DNA from: Pseudomaricurvus alkylphenolicus
Lineage (GTDB): Bacteria; Pseudomonadota; Gammaproteobacteria; Pseudomonadales; Cellvibrionaceae
Direction: 5' to 3'
Length of the DNA stretch: 64,000 nucleotides
Assembly (NCBI RefSeq): GCF_011683955.1
Contig: NZ_JAAQPI010000001.1
Span: 992,001-1,056,000, forward strand
Positions 43,460 to 52,265 of this stretch are shown here, piece by piece. Within the stretch, counting starts at the first letter, position 1. The number at the start of each line of letters is the position of its first letter. The position numbers were made by a program, and so were the translations under genes. The notes under the pieces were generated by a model. The model had not been told where the DNA came from and searched no databases. It saw only the letters and a list, made by a program, of their open reading frames with translations.

Positions 43460-43629
43460 GGCATCTCACTGCTGCATCCTTCCCCGCAATGCGCATCTAG
43501 GATTCCATAAATTACGGATCCGAATATGGGCTTTCTGCACAGCTAATAAGCACCGACCATTTGTCACCGATCTGTGCCACAACATCCCGAATGGGACATT
43601 CGTCATTGTTTTCAAATACCCGCTTTTCC

Positions 43630-43854
43630 GGATTCTACGTTGACGGGGATCATGTTATCTTCCATTCCCATGCTACTTTGAATAAAGAAGACAGAGGAAA
43701 TGACCAAAAAGGCATGAACATTGTCGATACTTGGCGCCTTGAAAATGGAAGGATTGTCGAGCATTGGGACTCTATTCAAGCCCTTGATGGCTTTATGCGA
43801 TTCTACTCACTGCTCAGTGGTGGCAATATCCGCAATTCAAATGGGGTATTTTAA
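43630..43854 (+). pseudogene. SnoaL-like (NTF2-fold) protein, C-terminal remnant
   Basis: The frame through VDGDHVIFHSHATLN, MNIVDTWRLENGRIVEHWDS and a terminal GNIRNSNGVF matches the second half of SnoaL-like polyketide-cyclase/NTF2-fold proteins. About 50 N-terminal residues are missing in frame; HNIPNGT in another frame near 43580 may be part of them, implying a frameshift. A short functional product from TTG 43561 cannot be excluded. Confidence 0.6.
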
Positions 43855-44091
43855 CTGTTCGCCAGTTCCATCCAAAATGCTAACCTGGCTCTCATCCTCA
43901 GAAAAACCGCACTTGGCAATCTCGTCGTTCAAATAAAGTTTGGAGTGATACCCTTGTTTCGATTCCGGCAGGGATTGCCTGAGAAAGGTCTCGGCGTTGA
44001 GCAGGTAAGAAGTGTTGTTAATTGGACGTGCAGATGGAGCCCTGAAGCCCTTTGATAAATCGGTAACTGATGCCGAACAGCGCTTTCGCGT
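43837..44091 (-). other. Open frame without start codon, possible gene relic
   Basis: On the - strand an open frame of about 84 codons runs between two TGA stops and includes LNAETFLRQSLPESKQGYHS and LNDEIAKCGFSEDESQ. Its composition looks coding-like, but there is no ATG, GTG or usable TTG near its beginning. It overlaps the end of the SnoaL remnant. I do not recognise the family. Confidence 0.25.
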
Positions 44092-44094
44092 TAG

Positions 44095-44775
44095 TCAAAG
44101 GGCCTTATTCCGTAGCAGATTGTGATACACCGATGAAAGCTTCAGCACTTCCGGCGCGTCTGCGCCAAGTTTAGCGGTGAGTGATTGGATGGTTTGATCC
44201 AGGTCATACAGCATGGCTCGCAGGTTGTGATCGCGAATCATACTCTGTATCCAGAAAAAAGCGGATACACGTTGTCCACTGGTTACAGGTGTCACCTGAT
44301 GCAGACTGCTGGAAGGATAGAGCACCAGATCTCCAGCATTAAGCTTGACTTCCTGCGCACCAAAATCGGTTTCAATGGTAAGAACCCCTCCTTCGTATTC
44401 TTCTGGCCTTGAAAAGAACAGTGTGGCGGATAAGTCTGTTCGGATCAATTCATTGGAGCCGGGTATCGTCATTACGGCACTGTCTACATGAGTACCGTAT
44501 TGGCCTCCATTCTGGTATTTGTTGAATTTGGGTGGATAGATTTTGTCAGCCAGCGCAGCTGTAATAAACTTTGAATTTTGCCCCAGGCGCTTGAGTATTT
44601 CGTGACCCAATGCTTGAACGGATTGACAGTGATCATCCAGTTGCAAGTTGGTTTTGGCCTGAATGGCTTGAGAACCAGCCGTTAGCTTCCCGTCTTGCCA
44701 CTGGCCGACATCCAGGTGCTGTCGAAATAAGTTCACCTCTTCTTGAGTAAACACCTTTTCAATAACTATAAGCAT
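44095..44775 (-). CDS. piuC: PiuC/YbiX-type Fe(II)/2-oxoglutarate-dependent hydroxylase
   Basis: 226 residues, the standard length. The iron ligands are His96, Asp98 and His159, exactly the positions seen in E. coli YbiX, with Arg169 for 2-oxoglutarate (VTSGQRVSAFFWIQS). RTDLSATLFFSRPEEYEGG and LVLYPSSSLHQVTPV are family hallmarks. PiuC-type genes are typically iron-regulated and neighbour a Fiu/PiuA siderophore receptor, as here (receptor at 46042). Its exact substrate is not established. It starts 8 bp after the alpha-hydroxy-acid oxidase, in the same operon. Confidence 0.93.
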   Translation of the reverse strand: MLIVIEKVFTQEEVNLFRQHLDVGQWQDGKLTAGSQAIQAKTNLQLDDHCQSVQALGHEILKRLGQNSKFITAALADKIYPPKFNKYQNGGQYGTHVDSAVMTIPGSNELIRTDLSATLFFSRPEEYEGGVLTIETDFGAQEVKLNAGDLVLYPSSSLHQVTPVTSGQRVSAFFWIQSMIRDHNLRAMLYDLDQTIQSLTAKLGADAPEVLKLSSVYHNLLRNKAL

Positions 44776-44783
44776 CTTCTTAT

Positions 44784-45899
44784 CTATACTCCGGAAAACA
44801 GGCAGTCGCTATTAATGTCTGCGAGGGTGGGACAGCCACAAAGCGCCATAGTTACTTCCAGTTCATGCCGCAGAACTTTAAGCATATGGGCCACACCCAG
44901 GGCTCCCGCTATGGCGAGCGCATAAACCTGTGGTCGACCAACAAGAACGGCATCTGCCCCCAGTGCCAGTGCTTTAAACACATCGGTACCGCGGCGAATA
45001 CCACCGTCGAGCAGCAGCGTAAAATCATCGCCAACTGCTTTGCGTATGATCGGCAGCAGCTCAATGGTTGCTGGTAATGAGTCCAGGCCGCGGCCACCAT
45101 GATTGGAGACAACGATGCCTTTAACCCCCGCATCGATGGCCATACGTGCATCCTGGGGATGGGTGATACCTTTAATCACCAGTGGCAGTTGAGTTTGCTC
45201 CTGCAGCCAGTGAATATCCTGCCAGCCTGGGGCTTCGCTCATAATACCTTGAAAGATAATACTCTGTTCGGGAGTTAACTCTTTAGGCGGCAGGTTTCGA
45301 CTGCTGGGCTGGATTGATTGCAGGTTGGCTGGTAATTGAAAGCCAGAGCGCTGTATGTGATTGCGCAGGCCATTAATCGGGACGTCTAGGGTCACTATCA
45401 AAGCACTATAGCCAGCCGTTTCGGCACGTCTTACCAGAGCGAGCGTTTCAGCACGATTGGACTGAAAATATAGCTGAAACCATTTTGGTGAGTCAGTTTT
45501 TTCGGCTATGTGTTCCAGCTCCTTTGATGCCAGCGTGCTGGTTATCAAGCCGGTCTCCATTGCGTGAGCGGCTTCTGAGGTAGCGATTTCGCCTTCGCAG
45601 TGAACCAATCCTTGATGGGCAACTGGCGCCAACAGAACCGGGTGTCTGAATTTCTGACCCAAGAGTTCGGTCTTGGTCGTAGCCTGCTCAAAATCAACCA
45701 AAATACGACCATATAGGCTGATTTTGGAGAAAGCAGAACGGTTTTGTTTCAGTGTGGTTTCATCGCCGCCGCCGCTGCGGATGTATTCATAAACCGGCGA
45801 AGGCATAAAATCGATGGCCAGTCTTTCATAGTCGTCCAGGGAAACAAGATCGCTGGGAATAGTGTTTATTTTTCGGTGTATGGGATAAGACATGGTCAT
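44784..45899 (-). CDS. FMN-dependent alpha-hydroxy-acid oxidase/dehydrogenase
   Basis: About 371 residues of the lactate/glycolate oxidase family. LLAPVAHQGLVHCEGE, WFQLYFQ, LPLVIKGITHPQDA (FMN-binding Lys), IVVSNHGGRGLD (catalytic His and Arg) and LLLDGGIRRGTDVFKALALGA are all in order. It oxidises a 2-hydroxyacid to a 2-oxoacid. It sits between piuC and the siderophore receptor. A link to 2-oxoglutarate supply or to breakdown of hydroxy-carboxylate siderophores is conceivable but unproven. The start is uncertain (ATG 45899, ATG 45893 or TTG 45908), as no good ribosome site is visible. Confidence 0.88.
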   Translation of the reverse strand: MTMSYPIHRKINTIPSDLVSLDDYERLAIDFMPSPVYEYIRSGGGDETTLKQNRSAFSKISLYGRILVDFEQATTKTELLGQKFRHPVLLAPVAHQGLVHCEGEIATSEAAHAMETGLITSTLASKELEHIAEKTDSPKWFQLYFQSNRAETLALVRRAETAGYSALIVTLDVPINGLRNHIQRSGFQLPANLQSIQPSSRNLPPKELTPEQSIIFQGIMSEAPGWQDIHWLQEQTQLPLVIKGITHPQDARMAIDAGVKGIVVSNHGGRGLDSLPATIELLPIIRKAVGDDFTLLLDGGIRRGTDVFKALALGADAVLVGRPQVYALAIAGALGVAHMLKVLRHELEVTMALCGCPTLADINSDCLFSGV

Positions 45900-45941
45900 C
45901 ACGTACAAGAAAGTCGTCGTATTTCAAAAAATTCTTCATAC

Positions 45942-45985
45942 AAAAAGAGCAGAGCGACCCGGGTCAAGAATCTCCGGGCCGCTCT
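45942..45985 (-). terminator. Terminator of the siderophore receptor gene
   Basis: AGAGCGACCCGGG (45951) and CCGGGCCGCTCT (ending 45985) form a long, nearly perfect stem. On the - strand it is followed by GCTCTTTTTG. It lies between the receptor stop and the oxidase start, so the two are probably separate transcripts or partly read through. Confidence 0.75.
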
Positions 45986-46041
45986 ACCATTGGAGTTTCC
46001 CAATGAGCTCTTTACGGAATTTGTTGAAGAGCTACTGTTTC

Positions 46042-48369
46042 CTAAAACTCATAACTCACCGTCAGCTGAGCGTTACGGGCATCACCCATGTAGGTAAAGG
46101 CACCACTGCGATAAGACGCCAGGTAGTAGTCTTTATCCGTAACATTGCCAACATTCAGACGAGCGTTGAGCTTGTCGCTGAACTCATAAGTGGCAAACAG
46201 ATCGAATACCGTGTAACTGGGGATTTCGTAGCTGGTGCCGGCTGCGGCATCGGGTTGGCCTGCATACATCTTACTGGAATAGGTGGCTGTGCCTCCCAGT
46301 GCCAGTTTGTCGGTCAATTGATAGCGCAGCTGTAAGAAAGCGCTGTCATCGGCAAAGTTACCCAGGCGCTCGCCTTCATTTTCAGGCTCAAACGAGTCCA
46401 GTACCTCAGAATCCATCATGGTCAGACCAAATTGGGTGCTGAGCTTGTCGGTAATATTACCACTCAAGCCAATTTCAAAACCTTTAACCCGGTTTTTGCC
46501 AGTGTTCAGGGTGCCGAGCGTTTCATAGCTGCTGCCAACACTTTCCATCACATCTTTTTTGGTGATCTGGAATACTGCTGCGGTGAACAACAGTTTGTTG
46601 TCCATCAGGTTCCACTTGGTACCCAACTCGACATTCTCAGTGGATTCGGGATCACTGTTGGTCACCTGGTCGGGATCACCACAGAGACCACCGTAACCAC
46701 AGCTGCTGCCCACATCGGACTCTCCACCATTAATGTTGGAGGAAGTGCTGTAGGTCAGGTAGACATTGGCGTCTTCGTTAATCTTGAAAACAGTACCCAA
46801 GTGACCATTCCAGATGGTATCGTCGTAACTAAAGCTGACATCTGGGGTCTGTACCCAGGAACCGGTGGCTCTGCTCCAGACATCGGTTACGTTTTCGTAA
46901 TCGAATCTATCAGCTCGAATACCGGCAAAGACTTCCCATTGATCATTAATGGTGATGGTATCCATAATCGACAGCGACGTGGTTTTAACCTGGTAATCGG
47001 AGTCTTCATCACCGCGGGTAATATTGCGTCCGAGCAATGTGTCGATATTAGCCACGGGATTGCCGTTGCCATCAAGCAAGCAGTGGGTGTATCTACCAGC
47101 GACGCAGTTGCTGTCACCGGTATTTTCCACATTGTATACGCCGTTGGTAACCTTCAGATCTGAATATTCGGCACTGAACAGGAACTGGTGCTGCATGCCC
47201 AACAGGGGAGTGTCGAAGTAAATATTGGTTTGGTTAACAAAGTATTCAACGTCCTGCCAACCCTGATGCGTACTTAGCCCAATGGTGGCCGCCCCTGGTG
47301 CAATAGGGTCACTGGCCTCTCGGTCATCACCTCGTGCGCCGGTAACGACGTAGCCATTATCGGTAGTGCCATAGCGAGTGGTGTTGTCGACACGCAGATT
47401 GTCGCTGGCCTGGTAGCTGGCGCGGAAGGTGAAGGTTTCTACGTCGGAATCCAAGAAGTCCTGTTTTTGCAGATATACAGGAATATCCTTAACGGGTTTT
47501 CCGCCGGAAACAATGTAGGTACCCATGTCAGGGGAGTCTTCTGCTTCCAGTGTGTAATAGTCGGCAGTCAGCGTCAGTTTATCGGTGGCTTTATAAGTTG
47601 CCGATAAGGCGACACCGTCACGGGCCTTATCGGCTTCTTCACGCTCGGGCACTTCTTCGTATGAATGCAGAAAGTTGACTCTAACGGCCAGATCCTCGGT
47701 GATTTTCTGGTTGCTGTCGAGGGTAAAGCGGCGATAACTGTCGGTACCTGCGCCGAATTCGGCTTTGGTAAAGTCGTATTCGGTGCTGGCTTGTTTAGTG
47801 ATGCTATTGACTGCACCACCGGTAGAGCCGCGGCCTGCAAAGGTGGAGCTGGGGCCCTTGGTGATTTCAATCTGCTCAGTGGCAAAGCTTTCACGTGTGG
47901 TCATGCCGGGGTCTCGCAGACCGTCAACAAAGACATCACTTCTGGCTTCGTGGCCGCGAATAATGTAGCGATCGCCAAAGGCATTGCCGTTTTCACCAGT
48001 CCCAAGAGTAATACCGGGTTGTGCTGCCAGCACGTCGCGCAGATCAGTTTTACCTGATTCCTTAATCTGAGTCTGAGTCAATACGCTGATAGTGGCGGGC
48101 GTATCCGCCAGCTCTTTTACTCGACGCTTGTCACCGGAGAACTTGGCTTTATAGGGAGCGCCCGGCTCCGCATAGGGATTGGAGTCGATGGTACGATCTT
48201 CAATGCTGAGGCGATCAAGAAGAATGGTTTCTTCTTCCTCTTGTGCAATCACCGTGGCACTGCCCAATACGGTTGATAGTCCAAGCGCCAAAGCACTTTT
48301 AGGTAAATCGATCTGGGTGTCGAAGTGACTCCGCAGTAATTTGGGCTTTTTAACAGAGCGTTGACTCAT
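46042..48369 (-). CDS. TonB-dependent siderophore receptor (Fiu/PiuA-like)
   Basis: 775 residues. An extended signal region ends near VIAQEEEE. A plug domain contains ELADTPATISVLTQTQIKES, RYIIRGHEARSDVFVDGLRD and EITKGPSSTFAGRGSTGG, typical of catecholate siderophore receptors such as Fiu, PiuA and CirA. The C-terminus is TVSYEF with terminal Phe. PiuC next to it and the TonB/ExbB/ExbD set upstream, with a Fur box, agree with ferric siderophore uptake. Upstream lies a set of 24-bp tandem repeats instead of an obvious Fur box of its own. Confidence 0.94.
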   Translation of the reverse strand: MSQRSVKKPKLLRSHFDTQIDLPKSALALGLSTVLGSATVIAQEEEETILLDRLSIEDRTIDSNPYAEPGAPYKAKFSGDKRRVKELADTPATISVLTQTQIKESGKTDLRDVLAAQPGITLGTGENGNAFGDRYIIRGHEARSDVFVDGLRDPGMTTRESFATEQIEITKGPSSTFAGRGSTGGAVNSITKQASTEYDFTKAEFGAGTDSYRRFTLDSNQKITEDLAVRVNFLHSYEEVPEREEADKARDGVALSATYKATDKLTLTADYYTLEAEDSPDMGTYIVSGGKPVKDIPVYLQKQDFLDSDVETFTFRASYQASDNLRVDNTTRYGTTDNGYVVTGARGDDREASDPIAPGAATIGLSTHQGWQDVEYFVNQTNIYFDTPLLGMQHQFLFSAEYSDLKVTNGVYNVENTGDSNCVAGRYTHCLLDGNGNPVANIDTLLGRNITRGDEDSDYQVKTTSLSIMDTITINDQWEVFAGIRADRFDYENVTDVWSRATGSWVQTPDVSFSYDDTIWNGHLGTVFKINEDANVYLTYSTSSNINGGESDVGSSCGYGGLCGDPDQVTNSDPESTENVELGTKWNLMDNKLLFTAAVFQITKKDVMESVGSSYETLGTLNTGKNRVKGFEIGLSGNITDKLSTQFGLTMMDSEVLDSFEPENEGERLGNFADDSAFLQLRYQLTDKLALGGTATYSSKMYAGQPDAAAGTSYEIPSYTVFDLFATYEFSDKLNARLNVGNVTDKDYYLASYRSGAFTYMGDARNAQLTVSYEF

Positions 48370-48407
48370 AGTGGTTCCTCTTAAAGTTGTGGCTTAGAAC
48401 TCTTGTC

Positions 48408-48551
48408 CATTCCAGTCCTAGGCGATTTGTGAATAACAGCTCAAGGCTATCTGTTAACGTCAGCTCAAGGCTATTTGTTAACAACAGCTCAAGGCTGCTT
48501 TGTTTTACCAGTTCAAAATTGTTTGCTAATTACGGTTCAAAGATAATGGTT
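48408..48551. repeat. 24-bp tandem repeat array, six degenerate units
   Basis: Units start at 48408, 48432, 48456, 48480, 48504 and 48528, each 24 bp. Core units read like AACAGCTCAAGGCTATTTGTT; the outer ones are degenerate. Because 24 is a multiple of three, the + strand keeps an 8-residue periodic frame (about SSRLFVNN), but the only start for it is a weak TTG. The array lies between the TonB gene and the siderophore receptor start. A second tiny array, three copies of CTTGGTTA/C, covers the TonB stop at 48566-48589. Confidence 0.85.
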
Positions 48552-48578
48552 TCGAAAGATGATCTCTTGGTTACTTGG

Positions 48579-49430
48579 TTACTTGGTTCGCAGCGAATAA
48601 TCAATCGGAATAGCCAGGGTTAATTTTTGGCGTTGCATCTTATCTGGCACCGCAGGCAGGGGATTGGCCTTTTCCAGCATACGCAGTGCCGCTTGATCCA
48701 GTGCCGCAATGCCGGAGCTTTTCTTTATTTTTGAACTCAGGACTTGCCCGTCTCTAGCGATAGTAAATTTGATAACCACCGTTCCCTGCTGCTTTTCCTT
48801 TTTTAGTTCAGGGGGGTAATCTTTGTGCTGGTTCAGCCAGCTCATCAATTCAGAAAAATAGCCCTGTATGTCACCAGCGCGTCCACCACTGCGGGCCGAG
48901 TCGCCAGAGCCACTGGCTTTTTGCATGGCTTTTGACGTGTGAGTTCTCTCGTCGTTGCTGCGCAGGATATCTGTTTCTGATTCTTGCCCGGATGAAGTTG
49001 TCTCATTAATATCGACAATGTCTTTAACTTCGGCAATATCTTCTGTCTGTGTGACAGCTTGCTGTATGTGTTGAGTGGCGATATCCGGCTTAATTGTTGT
49101 CGACTCATCAGTAGCCAGCTCGGATGTTGCAATGGGCTGGGCGCTTTGCTCTGTTAGTGCCTGTCGATCCGCGACGACTGCTTGCTTCAGGTTGTTATCG
49201 GCTTTAGGCACAGGCTCGCTGCTGGGTGTGGCTTGGGTCTTTAGTGCTTTATCTTGTTCTGCAGCATCCGCGTAGGAGCCGGCCATACCCAGACCTACGG
49301 ATATTCCGCCTTCGCCTTCACCCATTGCTCCATCCACAGGTGTGTGATCGAGAAATACAAACGCAAAAGCAAAGTGAATCAGCGCTGCCGTCACCAATGC
49401 AGAGAGTTTTTGGGGCCCGGAAATGTTCAC
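48579..49430 (-). CDS. tonB: TonB-family energy transducer
   Basis: 283 residues. One N-terminal membrane segment ([16 protein letters not shown]) is followed by a long Gln/Thr/Ser/Asp-rich periplasmic spacer (about 40-190), which lacks the usual Pro-Lys repeats. The C-terminal TonB domain has [18 protein letters not shown] and [16 protein letters not shown]. It transmits proton-motive force from ExbB/ExbD to receptors such as the one at 46042. GTG start; the GTGA overlaps the stop of the upstream exbD. A set of 8-bp repeats spans its stop codon. Confidence 0.92.
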   Translation of the reverse strand: MNISGPQKLSALVTAALIHFAFAFVFLDHTPVDGAMGEGEGGISVGLGMAGSYADAAEQDKALKTQATPSSEPVPKADNNLKQAVVADRQALTEQSAQPIATSELATDESTTIKPDIATQHIQQAVTQTEDIAEVKDIVDINETTSSGQESETDILRSNDERTHTSKAMQKASGSGDSARSGGRAGDIQGYFSELMSWLNQHKDYPPELKKEKQQGTVVIKFTIARDGQVLSSKIKKSSGIAALDQAALRMLEKANPLPAVPDKMQRQKLTLAIPIDYSLRTK

Positions 49431-49858
49431 GGCGTTTGATCTACTGCCAGTTGGATGTTTCCAAGGCCGCTGGCACGAAGGTGTTTCAGCAACGGATCCA
49501 GCGTTGTTGCCGGGAGATTGGCATCGGCTTTTAACAGAATACTCCTTTTTTCTGCCAACTGATTTTGCAACTGTCGCCAGTCGTAGGCGGTCAGCTCATC
49601 TAGTGCTCCCCATGACTGATCATCAAGCCACAAGCTGCGATCAGCGGCGAGAACAATGCTGGTTGTTTCGAGCAGTGGTACCGTTGTTGCCTGAGAGTGG
49701 GGGGCATCAAATGGCGCCGCATCTCTACTGGCGATAGTGCCCGCCACCATGAAAAAGATCAGCAATAAAAACACAATGTTAATCAGCGGAATCATATTGC
49801 TGTCATCGACGGCCCGCCGCGATGCAGAAACATAGGGAGAAGCCTGATTATTCAACAT
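49427..49858 (-). CDS. exbD: ExbD/TolR-family protein (second copy)
   Basis: 143 residues from the ATG at 49858. One membrane segment follows the conserved [23 protein letters not shown], which contains the critical Asp region (MIPLINxVF). The periplasmic domain starts near SRDAAPF. It overlaps exbD copy 1 by 11 bp and tonB by 4 bp. A GTG start at 49879 is possible but would overlap more. It forms the ion-driven motor with ExbB. Confidence 0.9.
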   Translation of the reverse strand: MLNNQASPYVSASRRAVDDSNMIPLINIVFLLLIFFMVAGTIASRDAAPFDAPHSQATTVPLLETTSIVLAADRSLWLDDQSWGALDELTAYDWRQLQNQLAEKRSILLKADANLPATTLDPLLKHLRASGLGNIQLAVDQTP

Positions 49859-50285
49859 TACTGGATTCCGTGGATTCACCGATATTGAGTTTTTTTACGC
49901 CTTGCTTTTCCAGGTACGACAGAGACGTCACCAGATGTTGAATGCTGGCGGTGGTTTCGGCATGAACCAGTACGGCAGCTTGGTTGCCGATCGCTTGTTG
50001 CAGTAATTGATTCAGGTGTGAGTTACTGTTGCCGGCATAGTTAACTACTGCGCTTTTTATGCGCCATTGATCACCATTGATTACCCGTATCACCAAAGGC
50101 TCGGTGTCCGGCAGATGTTCGGTTGCGCCGGTATTGACTGGCGCCAGTTTAAGGGCGCTCAAGGGTGAGAAAGTCGAGGTCAGCATAAAAAACAGTAACA
50201 GGATAAAAACCACGTCAATCAAGGAGGTCAGCCCAATGGGGGAATGCTTATGCCCCGTGGGCGCAAAACCATTATTGAATTCCAT
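49848..50285 (-). CDS. exbD: ExbD/TolR-family protein (first copy)
   Basis: 145 residues. SPIGLTSLIDVVFILLLFFML holds the proton-path Asp (SLIDVVF). The periplasmic domain follows (KLAPVNTGATEHL ...). Two different exbD genes follow a single exbB, an arrangement found in several gammaproteobacteria where the two may form a heterodimer in the motor. It begins 12 bp after exbB. Confidence 0.92.
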   Translation of the reverse strand: MEFNNGFAPTGHKHSPIGLTSLIDVVFILLLFFMLTSTFSPLSALKLAPVNTGATEHLPDTEPLVIRVINGDQWRIKSAVVNYAGNSNSHLNQLLQQAIGNQAAVLVHAETTASIQHLVTSLSYLEKQGVKKLNIGESTESSNVE

Positions 50286-50297
50286 AGGACAGGGTTC

Positions 50298-50990
50298 TTA
50301 AGAGATGGCTTTGGGGTAGCGCTGGGATACGGCGGGTTGTGGCTCCAGACTGCTCTGCTGTCTGGCAACCAATGTTAATAAACGAGCCAGACTGTCCCCC
50401 ATGCCCTGGCCGCAGGTTTCGACTTTACGTTCAAACCAGCTGTGAATCAGAGTGGCTGGTATCGCTACCACCAGACCAATAGCGGTGGTGAGTAGAGCTT
50501 GCCAGATACCTCCCGAAAGTACCGAGGGGTCAACCTGTTTACCGGCGGCCTCCATGGCCTGGAATGCCTCAATCATGCCCATCACCGTGCCAAGCAGACC
50601 GATAAGCGGAGCCAGAGTGGCGACCACCTCAATCGGGCGGAGGTAGCTTCGCAGACCATTAATCAGCTTGGCGCCGTAGCGCTGTAACTCGTCTTGCAGG
50701 GCTTGGCCTGAGAGTTGTTCGGCCAAAATCATTTTGCTGGCGTGCGCCAGAAGCATTGCTTGAGGGTGTTTCTGTGTATCCAAACAGCTGCGGGCAGACT
50801 CAAATTCTTCTTTGCGCCAATGAAACAGGAAGGCTGTCGTGAAACTCTCCGCCGTTGACAACAGCAGGTGGGCGTGGGCCAGTTGGACCATCTTGATAAT
50901 GCCAAGTGTCATCACAAAGATGGACATCATGACCAGCAGAGCCACGATAGGGCCTCCAGTCGTAATCAGTGTGGTAATGGCTTCGAGCAA
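50298..50990 (-). CDS. exbB: ExbB/TolQ-family proton channel protein
   Basis: About 231 residues with three membrane segments. LAPLIGLLGTVMGMIEAFQAM and GGIWQALLTTAIGLVVAIPA are the conserved ExbB/TolQ motifs of the second and third helices. It is the ring subunit of the motor. The frame reaches a GTG at 51032, but that lies in the Fur box. The TTG at 50990 has GGAG 7 nt upstream and gives MLEAITTLITTGGP, a normal ExbB start, so it is preferred. It heads exbB-exbD-exbD-tonB. Confidence 0.9.
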   Translation of the reverse strand: MLEAITTLITTGGPIVALLVMMSIFVMTLGIIKMVQLAHAHLLLSTAESFTTAFLFHWRKEEFESARSCLDTQKHPQAMLLAHASKMILAEQLSGQALQDELQRYGAKLINGLRSYLRPIEVVATLAPLIGLLGTVMGMIEAFQAMEAAGKQVDPSVLSGGIWQALLTTAIGLVVAIPATLIHSWFERKVETCGQGMGDSLARLLTLVARQQSSLEPQPAVSQRYPKAIS

Positions 50991-51010
50991 GGGATTTCTC
51001 CAAACAATCA

Positions 51011-51040
51011 ATTGATAATCGTTATCATTCACATTATCAT
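51011..51040. promoter_or_regulatory. Fur box
   Basis: On the - strand AATGATAACGATTATCAAT closely matches the Fur consensus GATAATGATAATCATTATC, with a further GATAAT hexamer beside it. It lies just upstream of the preferred exbB start and 44 bp from the divergent LysR gene, so it could affect both. Confidence 0.8.
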
Positions 51041-51083
51041 TCGAACCTTATCATTAATAAATAGCATTTGATTCATAGTTATC

Positions 51084-51974
51084 ATGAAAGAATTTGATAC
51101 TTCGCTGGATGCCCGACAGCTCAAACTGTTCCTCTCCCTGGCGGATACCCTGTCTCTCACTAAAACCGCAGAAGCTTTGGGAGTGGGCCAGTCGACGGTT
51201 AGCCATGCGTTAAACCGTCTACGAAAAGAGCTCGGTGATCCTTTGTTTGTGCGGTCGGGACGAAGTATCAAAGCGACACATCATGCATTGAGTATTGTGG
51301 GGCGGGTGCGAGAGGTCATGACATTGATGGAGGGGCTGGTTCCCGTTGCTGAGTTCGATCCGGCGACTGCCAGTGGTGAAATTGTCATTGGCGCCAATGA
51401 GTACCAGCGTGACAGGTTATTGCCGGATTTCTTGCGAATCCTGCGACTGCAGGCGCCTGATTTGCGGCTGCGTATCGTATCCAACCCATTTGATCCACTG
51501 GAGTTGCTTCGGGATGAAACTATCGACCTGGTGTTGGCCCCTACGCCACCAGAAAAGGGCGAAATTCACAATATTGAATTGATGCGTGATTTCTATGCCA
51601 TTTTTTATGATTCGTCGGCACGCGAAGCTCCACGCGCAGCCAGTGACTTTCTGGAGGCGGATTACGTTATACCGGACATCCTCCACGATCCGGTGACAGG
51701 TTATATTCGTCGCTTCTTGTCGCCGGTAAAGGGTCACGATATCAAGGCCAAGGTTGTGGTGAATTCCATCTCTGGTGTGCCACAATTTCTGAAAGGAACA
51801 AATATGCTGGCGCCTTTACCGGAAAAGTTGACCCTGATGTCGGGCTTCTCCAGCTGTCGCGTGCCTGGAACCAGCCATCCCTTCTATATTCATCTGTGTT
51901 GGCATCAGCGTAATCATGGCTCCCCCAAGCACCAGTGGATGATTCAACTGTTGCAGGAAATTGCCCAGGGTTAA
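51084..51974 (+). CDS. LysR-family transcriptional regulator
   Basis: 296 residues. The winged HTH is LFLSLADTLSLTKTAEALGVGQSTVSHALNRLR in two parts (about 14-45), followed by ELGDPLFVRSGRSIKAT. The effector domain resembles NahR/NodD-type LysR proteins (EIVIGANEYQRDRLLPDFLRIL). It is divergent from the exbB operon across a Fur box. Its target is unknown; the exbB-tonB operon or the downstream esterase are candidates. Confidence 0.9.
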   Translation: MKEFDTSLDARQLKLFLSLADTLSLTKTAEALGVGQSTVSHALNRLRKELGDPLFVRSGRSIKATHHALSIVGRVREVMTLMEGLVPVAEFDPATASGEIVIGANEYQRDRLLPDFLRILRLQAPDLRLRIVSNPFDPLELLRDETIDLVLAPTPPEKGEIHNIELMRDFYAIFYDSSAREAPRAASDFLEADYVIPDILHDPVTGYIRRFLSPVKGHDIKAKVVVNSISGVPQFLKGTNMLAPLPEKLTLMSGFSSCRVPGTSHPFYIHLCWHQRNHGSPKHQWMIQLLQEIAQG

Positions 51975-52006
51975 TACTGAATACCCGTCTGGTTTATGAC
52001 AAGAAG

Positions 52007-52030
52007 CCTGGTTGAAACCAGGTGCCTTTT
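52007..52030 (+). terminator. Probable terminator after LysR
   Basis: CCTGGTT / AACCAGG form a 7-bp stem with a very short loop, followed by TGCCTTTT, 33 bp after the LysR stop. Confidence 0.45.
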
Positions 52031-52265
52031 ACCGGCCAATACCTTCAACAGTTAAAATCTGTTCAGAGTCCTTAGCGAAACGGTCGAGCAGCGATTTAAC
52101 AAAACTTAACCAGGGTTGGCGGCCGTTACACCGGTTTGATCGGCGGAGGCAACTTTTTGTCATTTTTGGAGATTCCTTTCTTACCCTGCTATTGCGTTAA
52201 AGTTTAGAAATTAACTCGATGGCCTCTTGCCGGATGCAACAATAATAAAATCAAAGGAAATCACA

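Noticed and set aside
48387-48623. 78-codon + strand frame with an 8-residue periodic sequence
   Set aside because: The periodicity comes from the 24-bp DNA repeats. The start is a TTG without ribosome site, and the frame runs into the antisense of tonB.
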